Origin: Pogonophryne albipinna
Lineage: Eukaryota > Chordata > Actinopteri > Perciformes > Artedidraconidae
Direction: 5' to 3'
NCBI GenBank assembly: GCA_028583405.1
Contig: JAPTMU010000087.1
Location: 124,001 to 188,000 of the forward strand
DNA: 64,000 bases
Both the position numbers and the translations under genes were made by a program. The notes under the pieces are model-generated. The model did not search any database. It had not been told where the DNA came from and was given only the letters and a program-made list of their open reading frames with translations. Shown in pieces: positions 40,881-53,590 of this stretch. How positions within the stretch are numbered: the first letter of the stretch is position 1; every line of letters begins with the position of its first letter.

Positions 40881-42489
40881 TGGTAAACACACACCTGATC
40901 ACCTGAGAGCTGCCGTTTCATTCAGACTGTTTAAAAAAAAACAACGGTCTGATTTTAACAACTCAATGTGTGATTGTATTAGCAGTAATATTAGACACTA
41001 ATAATACAGTAAACTATTAACACTGTACATATTATTGTTTGCCCGTGGGAATAGGATGATTGGTAGTGAGAGCCGTGCTGCATTTTCCTCCGGTCGGATG
41101 TGATATAAAAACAAAGCGATTATTTTTGTTGTTGTAAACTCACGTGGATTAAACTACATGTATTAGTGCATTCATTTCAATTCGCGAACATATGATAGGC
41201 TACATTAAATGATCGTGAGGATGATGATTGAAAATCGTTTGTTTGAGCCGGGCTGCATTTCCTGATGAAAAAACATAGCGATGGTTTTGTACTTACACCT
41301 ACGTGAATTAAACAACATTATTTTGTTAAATAAAAACATGGTGATGTTTTGTATGGTGGATCCATGATCCATTGCAGCTGGTTTCATTATAATTTAATTT
41401 ATTTATCAAGGGGGCGTATCAAGTCCTGCGGGGGGGTTTTCCTTTTCAGTAGGGGCCCACCCTGTGCCGATCACGGACCCGCACGGGTAGGCGTCTGAAA
41501 TGAAGCGCGACATCTGTATATGCTTTAGGAGCTGTAGGTGCGTGTTGTACAGTGCGTGTGGTAGAGTGTGTGTGTGTGTGTGTGCGTAGGTGCGGCGGAC
41601 AGACAGTTTTCAGTTGGTTTGGTGTCCTATGCTTAATACTTGTAAATAAAACTTTTGACCCGTCATTTCATTTCCTCATGAGCTTCTCGTTGTAGAGTGA
41701 AAATGGAACGCACACGCTATTTGTTGTTTGTTTATATCACGCGGTCTGTTCTTCTTCTCTCGGTTATCACGCAGTCTGTCTTCCGGTTGTTGCCTCTTTT
41801 GAATGACGAATACACACTACCGCCGCCTGCTGGTAAGAAGAGTTATTGCCACTCACACATGCGCAGTTCGTACTTTTTCCCATTGACTTGCATGGGGAAA
41901 GAGTGGTCTGTAAATTGTTGGATAATTTTTTTTAAACTAAATAAACTACCCAGTATGAACACTTGTATAGCCCTTATAAACATTTATTCCTCAAGTTGTA
42001 AAAATGTGCTAATAACGTTATTCTGAGAGTTATTTCCCTCTGTATTATGAACGCGCATCTAACCCACGGGACCGCGCCGCCCGGCACGTTCATGTGATGT
42101 GACGTGTTCAGTACTACATGAGTTTTACCTTTACCCATGGATGCACAATAAGAACGGGCCCACGGAGCTGTAATAATGGATATATTGCACATGTTTGCTG
42201 TAATTCATAATTTGTAAAATATTATACTACATGGGCTGTAGGATGTAAATCTTGTATTAAATAAAGTTAATATTACCGACGTAGATTAACGTCCCTGTAG
42301 CTTCTTATTGCACTTGCAATATACCATTAAAGGAGTTGAAAGTTGCTGTTTGCTATTACTATATAATACCACGCAGGGATAAGCCAGAGTGTACAACCTT
42401 TGCATGTGGGCACAACACGTTTTGACCCAGATGAATTAGCTATACCATATGATATCGCCCGAGGAAGTCGTCATACTTATACATATATA
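40881..42489. other. Repeat-derived DNA; 41860-42090 recurs inverted at 57990-58220
   Basis: 41860-42090 (gaaagagtggtctgtaaatt, ataacgttattctgag, gcgcggtcccgtgggtt on the other strand) has an inverted counterpart at about 57990-58220. The remaining sequence shows no gene. Confidence 0.5.
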
Positions 42490-43044
42490 CAGGGTTCGTA
42501 CGGTCATTGAAAACCTGGAAAAGTCATGGAAATTCAAAATGCAAATTCCAGGCCCTGGAAAAGTTATGGAAAACAATATTTTTCACAAAGTTTTGGAAAA
42601 GTCATGGAAATGTAACTAAAGTTGCGTCAAATATAATTTACATTGTATCTAATCGTCGAAATAATCTGCGGTCGCGAGCTGTTATGTGCCATCATGGTGT
42701 TATTTTTTAATATATGAAGCGCGAGCTGTGTGCTCGAGTCTTCCTGCCTGTCGGGCCGGCTGAACTCTGCTGCTCCGGGATGAGGGTCAGCTACATTATC
42801 TACGGTGTGTTCGTTAACTGTGCGGAGTCACTGTGGCACAGACTGAGCCGCTGGTGAACAGCTGTTAGAACGGGCCGTTCAGGTGTTCAGAGCAGAGCGG
42901 CAGAGCGTGATGTGAACTGAAACGTTTTTCTGTCGCAATATCATTTAAGGAATCGTTGAGCTAGCTAGCTAGCATACATTGTCACTATCTGCTAACGTTA
43001 GCTTTAGCCTTCGTTTTCTAATAGTTTTTTTCATAGGCTATAAA

Positions 43045-44473
43045 CAGAGGTGGTATAAGTATAGATATTGTGCTAGAGTAAAAGTAGAAGTACTCAGATC
43101 TTGTACTTTAGTAGAAGTACTCAGATCTTGTACTTAATAAAAGTAGAAGTACTCAGATCTTGTACTTTAGTAGAAGTACTCAGATCTTGTACTTAGTAAA
43201 AGTAGAAGTACCAGAGTGTAGGAATACTCTATCACAGTAAAAGTCCTGCATTCAAAATGTTCCTCAAGTGAAAGTAGAAAAGTATTGTCATCAAAATATA
43301 GTGAAAGTAGCGACAGTAAAAGTAGTCATTGTGCAGATTGGTCCATTTCAGAATAATATATATGATATGTTTTATAATGATTGATCATTAAAGTGTTCTC
43401 AAAGCTGGTAAAGGTGCAGCTAGTTTGAATGACTTTGTATACTGCAGGGTAGCTTGTGGATTTACTCCAGGTGGAACTAAAGTCTGATTTAACACTTGAT
43501 TATATTTCACATCATTCATCCAGATCTGTAAAGTAACTAAAGGTATTAACTACATGTAGTGGAGTAGAAGTACACCATGCACCTCTGAACTGTAGTGCAG
43601 TAGAAGTACACCATGTACCTCTGAACTGTAGAGGAGTAGAAGTACACCATGTACCTCTGAACTGTAGTGGAGTAGAAGTACACCATGTACCTCTGAACTG
43701 TAGAGGAGTAGAAGTACACCATGTTCCTCTGAACTGTAGAGGAGTAGAAGTACACCATGTATCTCTGAACTGTAGAGGAGTATAAATACACCATGTACCT
43801 CTGAACTGTAGTGGAGTCGAAGTACACCATGTACCTCTGAACTGTAGTGGAGTAGAAGTACACCATGTACCTTTGAACTGTAGTGGAGTAGAAGTACACA
43901 ATGTACCTCTGAACTGTATTGGAGTAGAAGTACACCATGTACCTCTGAACTGTAGAGGAGTAGAAGTACACCATGTACCTCTGAACTGTATTGGAGTAGA
44001 AGTACACCATGTACCTCTGAACTGTAGAGGAGTAGAAGTACACCATGTACCTCTGAACTGTAGAGGAGTAGAAGTACACCATGTACCTCTGAACTGTATT
44101 GGAGTAGAAGTACACCATGTAACTCTGAACTGTAGAGGAGTAGAAGTACACCATGTACCTCTGAACTGTAGAGGAGAAGAAGTACACCATGTACCTCTGA
44201 ACTGTATTGGAGTAGAAGTACACCATGTACCTCTGAACTGTATTGGAGTAGAAGTACACCATGTACCTCTGAACTGTATTGGAGTAGAAGTACACCATGT
44301 ACCTCTGAACTGTAGTGGAGTAGAAGTACACCATGTACCTCTGAACTGTAGAGGAGTTGAAGTACAAAGTAGCAAAACATTGAAATACTTAAGTAAAGTA
44401 CAAGTATCTCAACATTTTACCCAAGTATAGTAGGCCTACTTGAGTTTATGAACTTAGTTACTTTACACCAGTG
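43045..44473. mobile_element. AAGTA-rich hAT-like element, copy 2 (nested)
   Basis: Starts CAGAGGTGGTATAAG; right end complement CACTGGTGTAAAGTAAC. Flanks GCTATAAA (43037-43044) and GCTATACA (44474-44481) differ at one base. Interior matches the reverse complement of 22570-24320. It contains the 36-bp minisatellite. Confidence 0.8.
43556..44366. repeat. 36-bp minisatellite, about 23 units
   Basis: Unit starts gtagwggagtagaagtac and continues accatgtacctctgaact. Units alternate among three main variants (gtagtgg, gtagagg, gtattgg). The 36-base period leaves all three minus frames open for more than 270 codons and one plus frame for 185; these are artefacts of period. Confidence 0.98.
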
Positions 44474-44983
44474 GCTATACAGATAGAAAGACTAAGCCTT
44501 GCACAGAGGCATGAAAATACATTTTCCAAATGCTCAACAGTGCTGCCAAAATTATAAACTGACTGCTACACAATTAAAATAAATGCTTTTATATATTTCT
44601 ATTAGATGTGACTCTTTGGCGTTTCTGTTATTATTACCTGCTGCTTTAGTTGTTCTGACTGCTAAAATCCTCTGTTATTCCTCATTTTAAAGCTGATATT
44701 CCGTGGGGTCGGGGGCTCGGGTCCTTGTCACCTTTTTCATACCTGATGAGTTTGCATCCCTGACTACAGTTGCTTTAGCGTGTAGAAGCTAGTAAGCCTA
44801 CTATTTGATTTGTTTTAGATAGGCACATCATGTTTCATATGCAGACCTTATTTTCCTGTTCCATGTTAAAATAAACCATTTTCAGTGGTCATTTTCTTTT
44901 GGTCATGGAAAATGAGGTAAAGGTCATTGAGAAATCATGGAAAAGTCATTGAAAATCATTGGTGAAAAAGTGTATGAACCCTG

Positions 44984-45585
<602 letters not shown>

Positions 45586-46084
45586 GCGCATGTGCGAGAT
45601 CGTACGGCAACCCAAGAAGGATACTTGACACAGTGGCTTTTGGCAAAGCTCAAAAAGAAAACTCTAGAGAGATGAGTTATTGTTATAACAACGTGAATTC
45701 ACTATTATTTAACAACTCTTTTTATTGGGTTCTTTTATTTGGGGTTAAGTACATTGTCAGAATAAGTGAGGAATGAATTTAACTTCTGTTAGACAGCTAT
45801 CATACTGAATAAATATTTACTGTGAATGTATGCAAAAAATGTATGGCATATATATTCTAACAGAAGTTAAATCCATTCCTCACTTATTCTGACAATGTAC
45901 TTAACTCCAAATAAAAGAACCCAATAAAAAGAGTTGTTAAATAATAGTGAAGTCACGTTGTAATAACAATAACTCATCTCTCTCTCGTTTTCTTTTTGAG
46001 CTTTGCTAAAAGCCACTGTGTCAAGTGTCCTACTTGGGTTGCCATACGGAGTTGTCCAATATGGCGGACCATCTCGCACATGCA
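45586..46084. mobile_element. Palindrome with about 210-230-bp arms
   Basis: 45586-45793 is the reverse complement of 45855-46084 apart from a gap of about 25 bases near the outer end (gtccgccatattgg only in the right arm) and scattered changes. Both arms carry the same frame (TVAFGKAQKEN..., ending ...IVRISEE). Spacer about 61 bases. Foldback-type MITE or adjacent inverted elements. Confidence 0.85.
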
Positions 46085-46207
46085 CACTGCAGATCGGGCA
46101 GGGCTGCAGATCGGGTAGTGGCAGCGGTTGTCACTGTCACTACCCGATCTGCCCTGCACTGCAGATAGGGCAGGGCTGCAGATCGGGTAGTGACAGTCAC
46201 TGTCACT
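46085..46207. repeat. Short repeats of cagatcgggcag / gatcgggtagtg
   Basis: Direct and inverted copies of ctgcagatcgggtagtg and cactacccgatctgccctgc, enough to form hairpins. Confidence 0.8.
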
Positions 46208-46349
46208 ATTATTATATAATATGTATAGTATACTGTTTACTATATGCTGCTTTTATGATGAGGGAGAGTTTTGTCAGCAGTGCACATCACAGCCTCTTTC
46301 CAACTTTTTTGTAAATTTCCCCTCTGTGGGACGAATAAAGGTATTCTGA

Positions 46350-46560
46350 TTCTGAACTTGGAAAAAAGTTACTTTTCCTCTTTACGCACAGCCGTAGTGC
46401 TTATAGAGAGCGGAAGTACCTCCCTTTCCCGTGGAATTCCATGGGACCTTATTTCGGAAAAATTATGTATTGAAGTCAATTGCGAGAGAAAAGTTATCTT
46501 TCGATCCCGTTTGAATTGTGCCATGAATTACACATATGATGTTTGTCAATTTTAAAAGAT
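46350..46560 (+). repeat. Repeat with a frame conserved between copies (copy 1)
   Basis: Frame contains IPWDLISEKLCIEVN and KVIFRSRLNCAMNY and stops at TAA. A minus-strand copy at 51536-51725 keeps the same frame with few replacements. Probably part of a transposon gene or its terminal region; no known domain recognised. Confidence 0.5.
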
Positions 46561-48878
46561 CATTTTGCAAGTAAAAAAATATATATATATTGTCGTAAAA
46601 CTGTGAAACTGCTCAATGTACTACATCTCTGGTCTCGCACATAGACTGTATATATAAATGGACGTAGGGTCCGTGACGTCACCCATAGGATTCTGCAGAG
46701 TTGCCGAGAAGCCCTTAGTAGGCGGAGTCGGCCACTAACGGCTCGACTGTGACGTCAGAGTTCAACTCCCGCCTGTTCCAGCCTGCTCCAAATAAGGGCA
46801 AAGAGGCGGAGCCGAGGCGGGACCTGCTGCCACCGAGCTGGAAGTTCCAGAGCTAGCTGAAGTTACCAAGCTAAGCTAACATGCTCCCCATCTGCACACT
46901 GCCGTGGCATTTTACGTTTATAAGGTAAGCGGACATGAAACTATTCAGCAAAACTATAAATAATAATTTAAGTTATTGAGTTTTTAGCATAATACTTCAG
47001 AATCTTAAAACCCCTTAACGTTTGTATGCAATTGTGCTAAATTCAACACTGGAATCAAGCAAATATTAATATGTTTGCATGACATTAGTTATTTATATTT
47101 TGATATCACTTAACTATACGTTTAATACATTTAAGTCAAGCTAAGGTACATGTGATGGTAGCTAGTTAGTGCTCTTACCTGTGAGGCCTCCTCCAAACAG
47201 CATAATAACCAGACTGTATCATTAAAACTAAGTACCAGTTCTAGATCCTTGACTTTAGACAAACAATTCAAAAGACAGAAATGTATTTAAAGACCAATCT
47301 TTATTTGAAGGTGCCTCTTAACCTGAGATATTAGTTATACAGTAATAGTATTGACAATCTAAAAAAACTGAGCAACTCAACAGTCAACTTTATATTTCTT
47401 ATTGTCCAAAGCATTTATTATTTTCATTTTCCCCCTCTCATATTCAGTGTGGACGGATTGAGACAGCATGGTGTCCAGAGAGCTGCAGAGACTTCAGGGA
47501 GAAACCTCTGTGTGATGGACGTCCTGTCTGTTGGTTTGGAGAGGACTGAGGGTCTTTCCTCTGCGAGGAGGACCAGGCCTGATGGAGGAGGACCAGGCCT
47601 GATGGAGGAGCCCATGCTGGGCAAAGCTGATACCAACTGCACAGGCCTAGTCTGTCACTTTATTTGACTAAATGTGTTTACTTATACATTTAATAGGTTT
47701 ACACCTTCTGTCCATATGTGCTTTTTATTTAAAACATTTGATTAACTTTTGGTTCACATTTCAATAAATTGTATTTGTATTTGCACTCCTTTTGTCCATT
47801 ATTCTTACTGAAAATGTTAGATTACACATTCACATCTGACTAAAGATTGGCCCCATTTATTTGTGACGTTGCAAACTCTGCGGTTCAAGGCACAAGTGAT
47901 GTGAAGCTCATAAAGTGAGGCAAATAGAAATAATCAGCTGTTGGAGTGTAGATGTGGAAATAGGTGCATTCGATCAGCTGACTGTGTTTTCACAATAAAA
48001 GTAGTTTCTTAGTGAATGTCCTGTACTGGTCTTAAAATCTCATAACATCAGCTTTTAATGCTCCTCTTGGATGTTCTTCTTGACCCTCAGAGAAGGAGAA
48101 GATGTCGTGTCTTTCAGGCATGTCCTTTCCTAACAAAAATGACAGGAAACATAAAACATATTATTGCAGAACAAGTGTGTTATTTATGAAAGCGGTGTGT
48201 TTGTGTGTTTAGGGGCTGTAGATATAATTATTTTCTAATTGTAATGTTTTTTTTTTATTTCAACAGTGAGCTACAAAGACGATCAGATTATGAATGAACA
48301 GTATGAAGCTCATCAACATTGAAATATATGTTATTATCAAAATAATATTGAACTGTTATCAAAACGTAGTGCAACTGTAGAAGCTTGCTCTGTTGTCTCA
48401 CTGAAAGAATCACTTTTACCACGTTTTTACAGACAATATTGAGAGATAAATAGTAGCAGTTCTCACTGTGTTAAATATCTTTGCCTTCAATACATTAAAT
48501 TAGAAAGCTGACAACCATATTTCTTTAGCCTTTATTTATACAGGTGTAGATCGCATTGAGACACAAGGTCTCATTTTCACACAATCATAGTGCTTGTTAA
48601 CATCTAAAATGTAACCTTTTGCATGGAAAAAACCCTCAACTTAACTGATGTGTAGGTGATCTAGTATTTAGTATTGTTTAATGGAATGTATATCAGTGTA
48701 TTCAAGTCAATACTTCATTTATTTAAACAAATATCTTTCTTGATTCTTTGTACAGTATGAAAAATAGAGTCTTTGTACCTGTGCTGAAGTTCACTGCTGT
48801 GAGGAGTTCTGTCTCTCACTCTCTGGTCCAGCCTGTCTGCATCACCTGGACACCTTAAACAAACAGATATATATATAT
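46561..48878. other. Transposon-derived or intronic DNA, no gene assigned
   Basis: 46640-46900 (ggacgtagggtccgtgacgt and the following GC-rich text) looks like the leader of a teleost DNA transposon. 47445-47665 has an open frame and a downstream aataaa (about 47764), but no recognisable domain. The rest is AT-rich. Confidence 0.35.
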
Positions 48879-49626
48879 CAGGGTTTCCGCTAGGATTTTT
48901 TCTTGCCGGTCAAATGTCCGGACACATTTGAAACTTACCGGTCATGTTTCAATAATAATAATAAGAATTGTGTGGCAGATTTTCCGTTAGCAGGTAATCA
49001 CCGGACTAGGACCGGATATGCTGATGTTTAAAACTCAGTTAATGGGAGTCATTTTTATATTGCTTCAGTTTATAATCGTAACAGATCGAAAAATTCAGAT
49101 TCATTTTTCAATAAATGATTCGCTTCCACAAACAACAAACAACATCATTATTACATTCAAAGAAACTACTTATAGTAGATGAAGTACATTATTCAAAAGT
49201 TTACATTAACTTTGAATAATAACACGGGAGAAACGGATCCTCTCTTTTCCCCTCTCTCTCCCCCTCCCTCTCTCTCTCCCTCCCTCTCCCTCTCTCTCTC
49301 CCTCTCTCCTGACAGCCCGTCAGTTTCTAATGCAGCGCGCTAAACAGTGGGCGGGGCTTCAGGTCAGACTCAGCAGCTGATCTGATCTCTCTCTCGCGTC
49401 CGGTTACACTTCACTCGCGTTTATGTCCATATCGATCAGACCCAGCTCTCCTGAGCGGCCTTTAGAGGGCACAGATCAAACTATTAAGAGTGAATATCGG
49501 CCGATAATGATCGGCGGCCAATCGATCGGAGCATCGGACATTTTTGACCGGCAGATTTTGAATTTACCGGTTTTTATTCAATTTGACCAGCTAAAAACCG
49601 GTAATTACCGGCTAACGGAAACCCTG
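48879..49626. mobile_element. hAT-like element with CAGGGTTTCCG ends in an AT array
   Basis: CAGGGTTTCCGCTAG and CTAACGGAAACCCTG are inverted ends. Flanked on both sides by atatatat (48871-48878, 49627-49634), consistent with an 8-bp duplication in an AT microsatellite. 748 bases. Internal text matches 36420-36620. Confidence 0.85.
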
Positions 49627-49751
49627 ATATATATATATATATATATATATATGTAAAGTACCATGTGTACAAACAATATAACTGATTCTCTTCTGTTGAA
49701 CATGTTGGATTGTGTATTGTCCGAGTCAGGGTCCTTTTTATTTTACTGTAA

Positions 49752-50585
49752 CTTTGGAAGTTGTGTTACCAATGCTTACTGTTTATTTGATACCCATTTG
49801 GTAATGCAATTAATAAAAACAACAAGGTTTGGGTTCGTTCTTCGGATGACTGTGACGTTAACGTGTAAGCTCAATAATGAACTCCAGCTCAACCAACCAT
49901 ATTGTAATATCTAAGTAATCATCTTGAAATATGACATTATTATTTGTAATATACACACATCTTATTGTGAGGTTGATTTCACATATACACTACTTCGACA
50001 TGAGCTTGTCTACATACTTGAGCATAGCCAATTTAAATTAACCTTAGCGATGCATACAGTTCCTACATATAATAAAATATCTCTCTAAGTTACAAGGATG
50101 ACCTTATTTTATAACCTCAAACAGAAGCCGTTTGTTCTCCAGTATTATCCCACTTAACGCTTAACACTTGTCTATTTCGTTTTAACCTTTATATCTACAG
50201 TCTATGGTTTTAACTTGGAGACTACGATTAACATCGTTAGCACCGATGTAGCTACCACTCACTTACACACTAAACCAAGCCTTAACATTCATTACGTAGC
50301 TGATTCAAATCATAAACACATCAATAAATACTCAAATTTCACTTACCGCATTCATGCACCGTCTGTTTCAACCGCAGAGCGAGTCACAATAGTCCGATAT
50401 ATAAGCATGAAGAACAAACAGCCACGGCCGGCTTCAAGTTGTGTTCCCATGGATGAACTGAGCATGCAGCGTCCCTGTAGCTAGCTTCACGGAGCAGCTA
50501 GCAGAGAGACAAGAAGCTAGCAGCAGCAGTCACTTGACAGAGCTGTCACTCAATGTGACCACGCCCTAATATATGCATAACTCTA
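49752..50585. repeat. Dispersed element copy, inverted relative to 4860-5386
   Basis: Ends in cactcaatgtgaccacgccc; its left part (ggtaatgcaattaataaaaa, gtgacgttaacgtgtaagc) matches the complement of 5250-5386. About 240 bases near 49985-50225 are extra. The ATG frame at 50215-50484 shares a peptide with the other copy. Confidence 0.65.
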
Positions 50586-50853
50586 AGGCTTAATATTAAT
50601 TAAACAGATGAGTTGAGAAAAAATTCACCCCCCACACAGTAGTCATGGAGGGGGGATCTAACTATACAGAGAATATGTTTTTTTGAACCACGATGTAAAC
50701 ATGTTTATTTCTGCTGTAAAGTTGGGCATTTTGACATGGGGGTCTATGGAAATTGCTCCCTTCTGCAGCCTGCTCCTACTGGTCACTAGATGAACTGCAG
50801 TGTGTGGCACTTCCGTATTGGCATCCCGGCTCTTCCCCAGAGTTTGCCGCTTG

Positions 50854-51440
50854 GTCTCGCACAACACACGTCACCAACACCAAGACGGCCGTCACGTTGG
50901 CACATTTCACCTCTTTCTTTCAGAATGAGGCTAAAAGTATTAAACGAGGAGAAAATCACTACAAGTCTGGGCATGTTGAGAGCTTTATATACACAAAAGA
51001 GGAGTTAGTCGGTTCCGTAAGAGCCGAGGTGAGTGTTAAACGAGTGTAATGGTAACGTTAATGTCAGCTAGCTAACATTAGCTAACAAGGTACTCCCGTG
51101 TTTTGTTTTAGCAACTTGTTTTCTCGTTAAGAACTGAGTGATCGCTGTGTACGCTGTGGATAACATTGGTGTTGGCAAGGACAAGGTACGCAGAAAACTA
51201 GTTGCTAAAACAAAACACAGGAGTGTACCTTGTTAGCTAATGTTAGCTAGCTGACATTAACGTTACACATTACACTCACAGAAACCTTGTACAGCCGGTC
51301 CCGCATGCTGGCTCTTACGGAACCGACTAACTCCCCTTTTGTGTAATAGCAGCTCTCAACATGCCCAGACTGTAATGATTTCCACCTTATTTAATACTTT
51401 TCACCTCATTCTGGTGTTGGTGACGTGTATTGTGCGAGAC
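50854..51440. mobile_element. Palindrome with about 250-270-bp arms
   Basis: 50854-51125 and 51192-51440 are inverted copies (gtctcgca at one end, tgcgagac at the other; gctagctaacattagctaac in the arms). Spacer about 66 bases. The left arm carries an exon-like fragment; the right arm has diverged there. Confidence 0.85.
50900..51030 (+). pseudogene. Exon-like fragment resembling the fish SWIM/YqaJ transposon protein
   Basis: Frame reads KSIKRGENHYKSGHVESF followed by IYTKEELVGSVRAEV, and a donor-like GTGAGT follows at 51029-51034. I recall this segment upstream of the SWIM zinc finger in teleost YqaJ-type nuclease genes linked to ISL2EU/Harbinger-like elements. Neither a SWIM finger nor nuclease motifs are present in the window, so only a fragment exists. 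Confidence 0.4.
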
Positions 51441-51535
51441 CAGAGATGTAGTTAATTGAGCGGTTTCACACACAAATAAGTGTAACTTCACAGTTTTACG
51501 ACAAACTGTGATTTTTTTTACTTGGAAATGATTTT

Positions 51536-51725
51536 TTAAGATTGACAAACATCATATGCGTAATTCATGGCACAATTCAGACGGGATCGAAAGATCACTT
51601 TTCTCTCGCCATTGACTTCAATACATAAGTTTTCCGAAATAAGGTCCCATGGAGTTCCACCGGAAAGGGAGGGACTTCGACTCTCTATGGACGTGTGCAC
51701 TTTGACAACAGTGGACTTGGTAAGA
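51536..51725 (-). repeat. Repeat with a frame conserved between copies (copy 2)
   Basis: Minus-strand frame with TPWDLISENLCIEVN and KVIFRSRLNCAMNY, ending in a stop at 51536-51538. Counterpart of 46350-46560. Confidence 0.5.
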
Positions 51726-51766
51726 ACCAAACGTTTGCTTAGCTCGTTCCCCTCTCAGTCTGCAAC

Positions 51767-52076
51767 TTAAAGGTCTCCTATTATGCTATTTTTAGGAATA
51801 TATTATGGGTCTCAGATATATAACAATACATAAAAAACATGTTTATGATGTGTTTTGCTCAAAATACCAAACAGATCATCATATCCCTCTATTTCAGCCC
51901 TGTTAGAGAAGTGCTGATTCTGGGTCAGTAGCTGCTGCCCCCGCCCCCTTTGGAGCACGTTGGCACACTGTGAGCTTCGTTTTCTGACATTTTGTGAGTT
52001 CCCTGACACACCGGGGGCACATATTTATGTATAAAATACATAAAAAAGTGCATTTTGCATGATAGGAGCCCTTTAA
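51767..52076. mobile_element. TTAA-flanked MITE, family A copy 4 (internally deleted)
   Basis: TTAA at 51767-51770 and 52073-52076; ends AGGTCTCCTATTATGC and GCATGATAGGAGCCCT. Only 310 bases: the centre present in copies 1-3 is missing. Confidence 0.85.
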
Positions 52077-53229
52077 ATGTAGATGTTTCATTTGGAGATG
52101 ATGTTTAAGCTTTTGGGCTGATGGCACTGTTGGATAGCTCTTCCCCAGACACCAAGCATAATGAAGTCGGTGAGTCGGATCCTGTTGAAAGTAAATCAAA
52201 AAAAGATAACTCTCGCTGTATTACCTCTGGTTCACTGTTTTTTCCTTCTTTTGACCACCATTCAAACTAGGCTCTTCACCTGGGTTAGAAGTTTTTCCAG
52301 GACTCAGTTCAAAGTCTTTTTAAAATATGTAATAATCTTTTGGGACGATAATGTGAAAGTGGATAATTGACCACAGAACACGTGACGATCTTTAGAAAAC
52401 TTCTGCATATGGCAGGACTCTGAATGGTACTGAAAGTCTGTGGAGTATAAGGTGAACCAACCTCCATATCAGACAGAACACTGCCCAGTCTAAAAATCTG
52501 CAGGCTGTCAGTCGGAGCTGTTTATCCAGGAGATGGTGGATAATACAGTATGTCATGTAATTATGTGTATTCAGTGAGAACACATGTAGTTTCTTTTCAC
52601 TTTTCTTTTTGTGGATTGCAAGGGAATTGTAATTTAAATTATTTCCAGATTAGTGTAACTATTCTATAATTCTTATATTTAATACAGATAAACAGAAGTG
52701 GTAGGGTTAGGCCTGGGCCTCATGAATAGCCCTAAATGTTTTAATATAAAACTCCTCATACCGTTGGGATGGGATTTCAAAATTGCCATATACATTGTGT
52801 GTATTACGTACTAATGTTAGGGAATAATTTGCTTAGGTATTCAACCTTTGACACAGTTCATCGTTTTCTCCTTTCACTGTCTCTTTTCCAATGGCATAGG
52901 TCTACGGCCTTGGGTATTGCTGCTATCTCTCTTAAGAGGGGCAGCTTGGGCGCATTTTTGAGGCCCTGGCGCACATGATTTTCTATGGACGACAGCTCTA
53001 GTTAGATTCAGGGCCCATATTTGTTTCGTCTCGCTGATGAGGAATGTTGATGATTACACTCAGAACTAGCTAAATACATGGGTCTGGGGTAGAGATCTTC
53101 AGAATTGGTTTTACAACCGCTGTGTCAACTCGTGGCACGCGACATGTCTTGTGAATTTTCCGGCCGAAGCTCCAAATAAACCATCAGTGTTTGCCATCAA
53201 AGTTCCTGCTCTCATCCTGTCTCCATCAC
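52077..53229. other. Intronic DNA, no gene seen
   Basis: Several short frames without domains. No terminal repeats recognised. Confidence 0.4.
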
Positions 53230-53590
53230 ACCTAATAATATTGTGATATTATTTAGAGGCCATATCACCAAGCCCAACGTACAGTCCATGCCCGCAAGGT
53301 GGTGTTTCTACACATTTGATGTACTCAGTGATGCAGTCTGTCCTCACCATGTGGCACCTAAATCCCACCCCAGTCAGTGGTCTTGAAGCAGTCCTTCTGA
53401 GTCTACATTCTCACAGTTCTTGTGGATTCAGGCTGCCCTTGATCCAGAGGGACATACTTTGGTGTCAGCAGGATGATGTTGTGATCAGATCTGGGGGGTG
53501 GATAATGTTCCTGTGTGCATCCTTAATATTTGCATGTGGGAGGTCTAGAGTTGTATTGTCTTGAGTGGGGCAATTTACATACTGAATGAA
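53230..53590 (-). pseudogene. LINE endonuclease-domain fragment
   Basis: Minus-strand reading gives QYVNCPTQDNTTLDL, then NIIHPPDLITTSSC and LTGVGF, the order seen at the end of the AP endonuclease of L2-type fish LINEs. Stops and frameshifts are frequent. It precedes further LINE pieces at 54.9-56.0 kb. Confidence 0.5.

Larger units (their letters stand above)
42490..44983. mobile_element. Element with CAGGGTTCGTACGG ends, containing another element
   Basis: Left CAGGGTTCGTACGGTCATTG, right complement of CAGGGTTCATACAC; TATATA on both sides (42484-42489, 44984-44989). Subterminal ggaaaagtcatggaaat recurs near both ends. The hAT-like element 43045-44473 sits inside. Confidence 0.75.

Noticed and set aside
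43556..44366. Possible CRISPR array (regular 36-base repeats)
   Set aside because: Units are contiguous with no unique spacers, no cas genes are present, and the genome is eukaryotic.
43512..44430. Four long frames (185-287 codons) of 12-residue repeats
   Set aside because: They arise only because the minisatellite period is 36 bases; three overlapping minus frames are equally open and none has flanking gene structure.
47449..47667. Candidate gene with downstream aataaa
   Set aside because: Frame has no recognised domain, contains a short internal duplication and no supporting exon structure; left unassigned.
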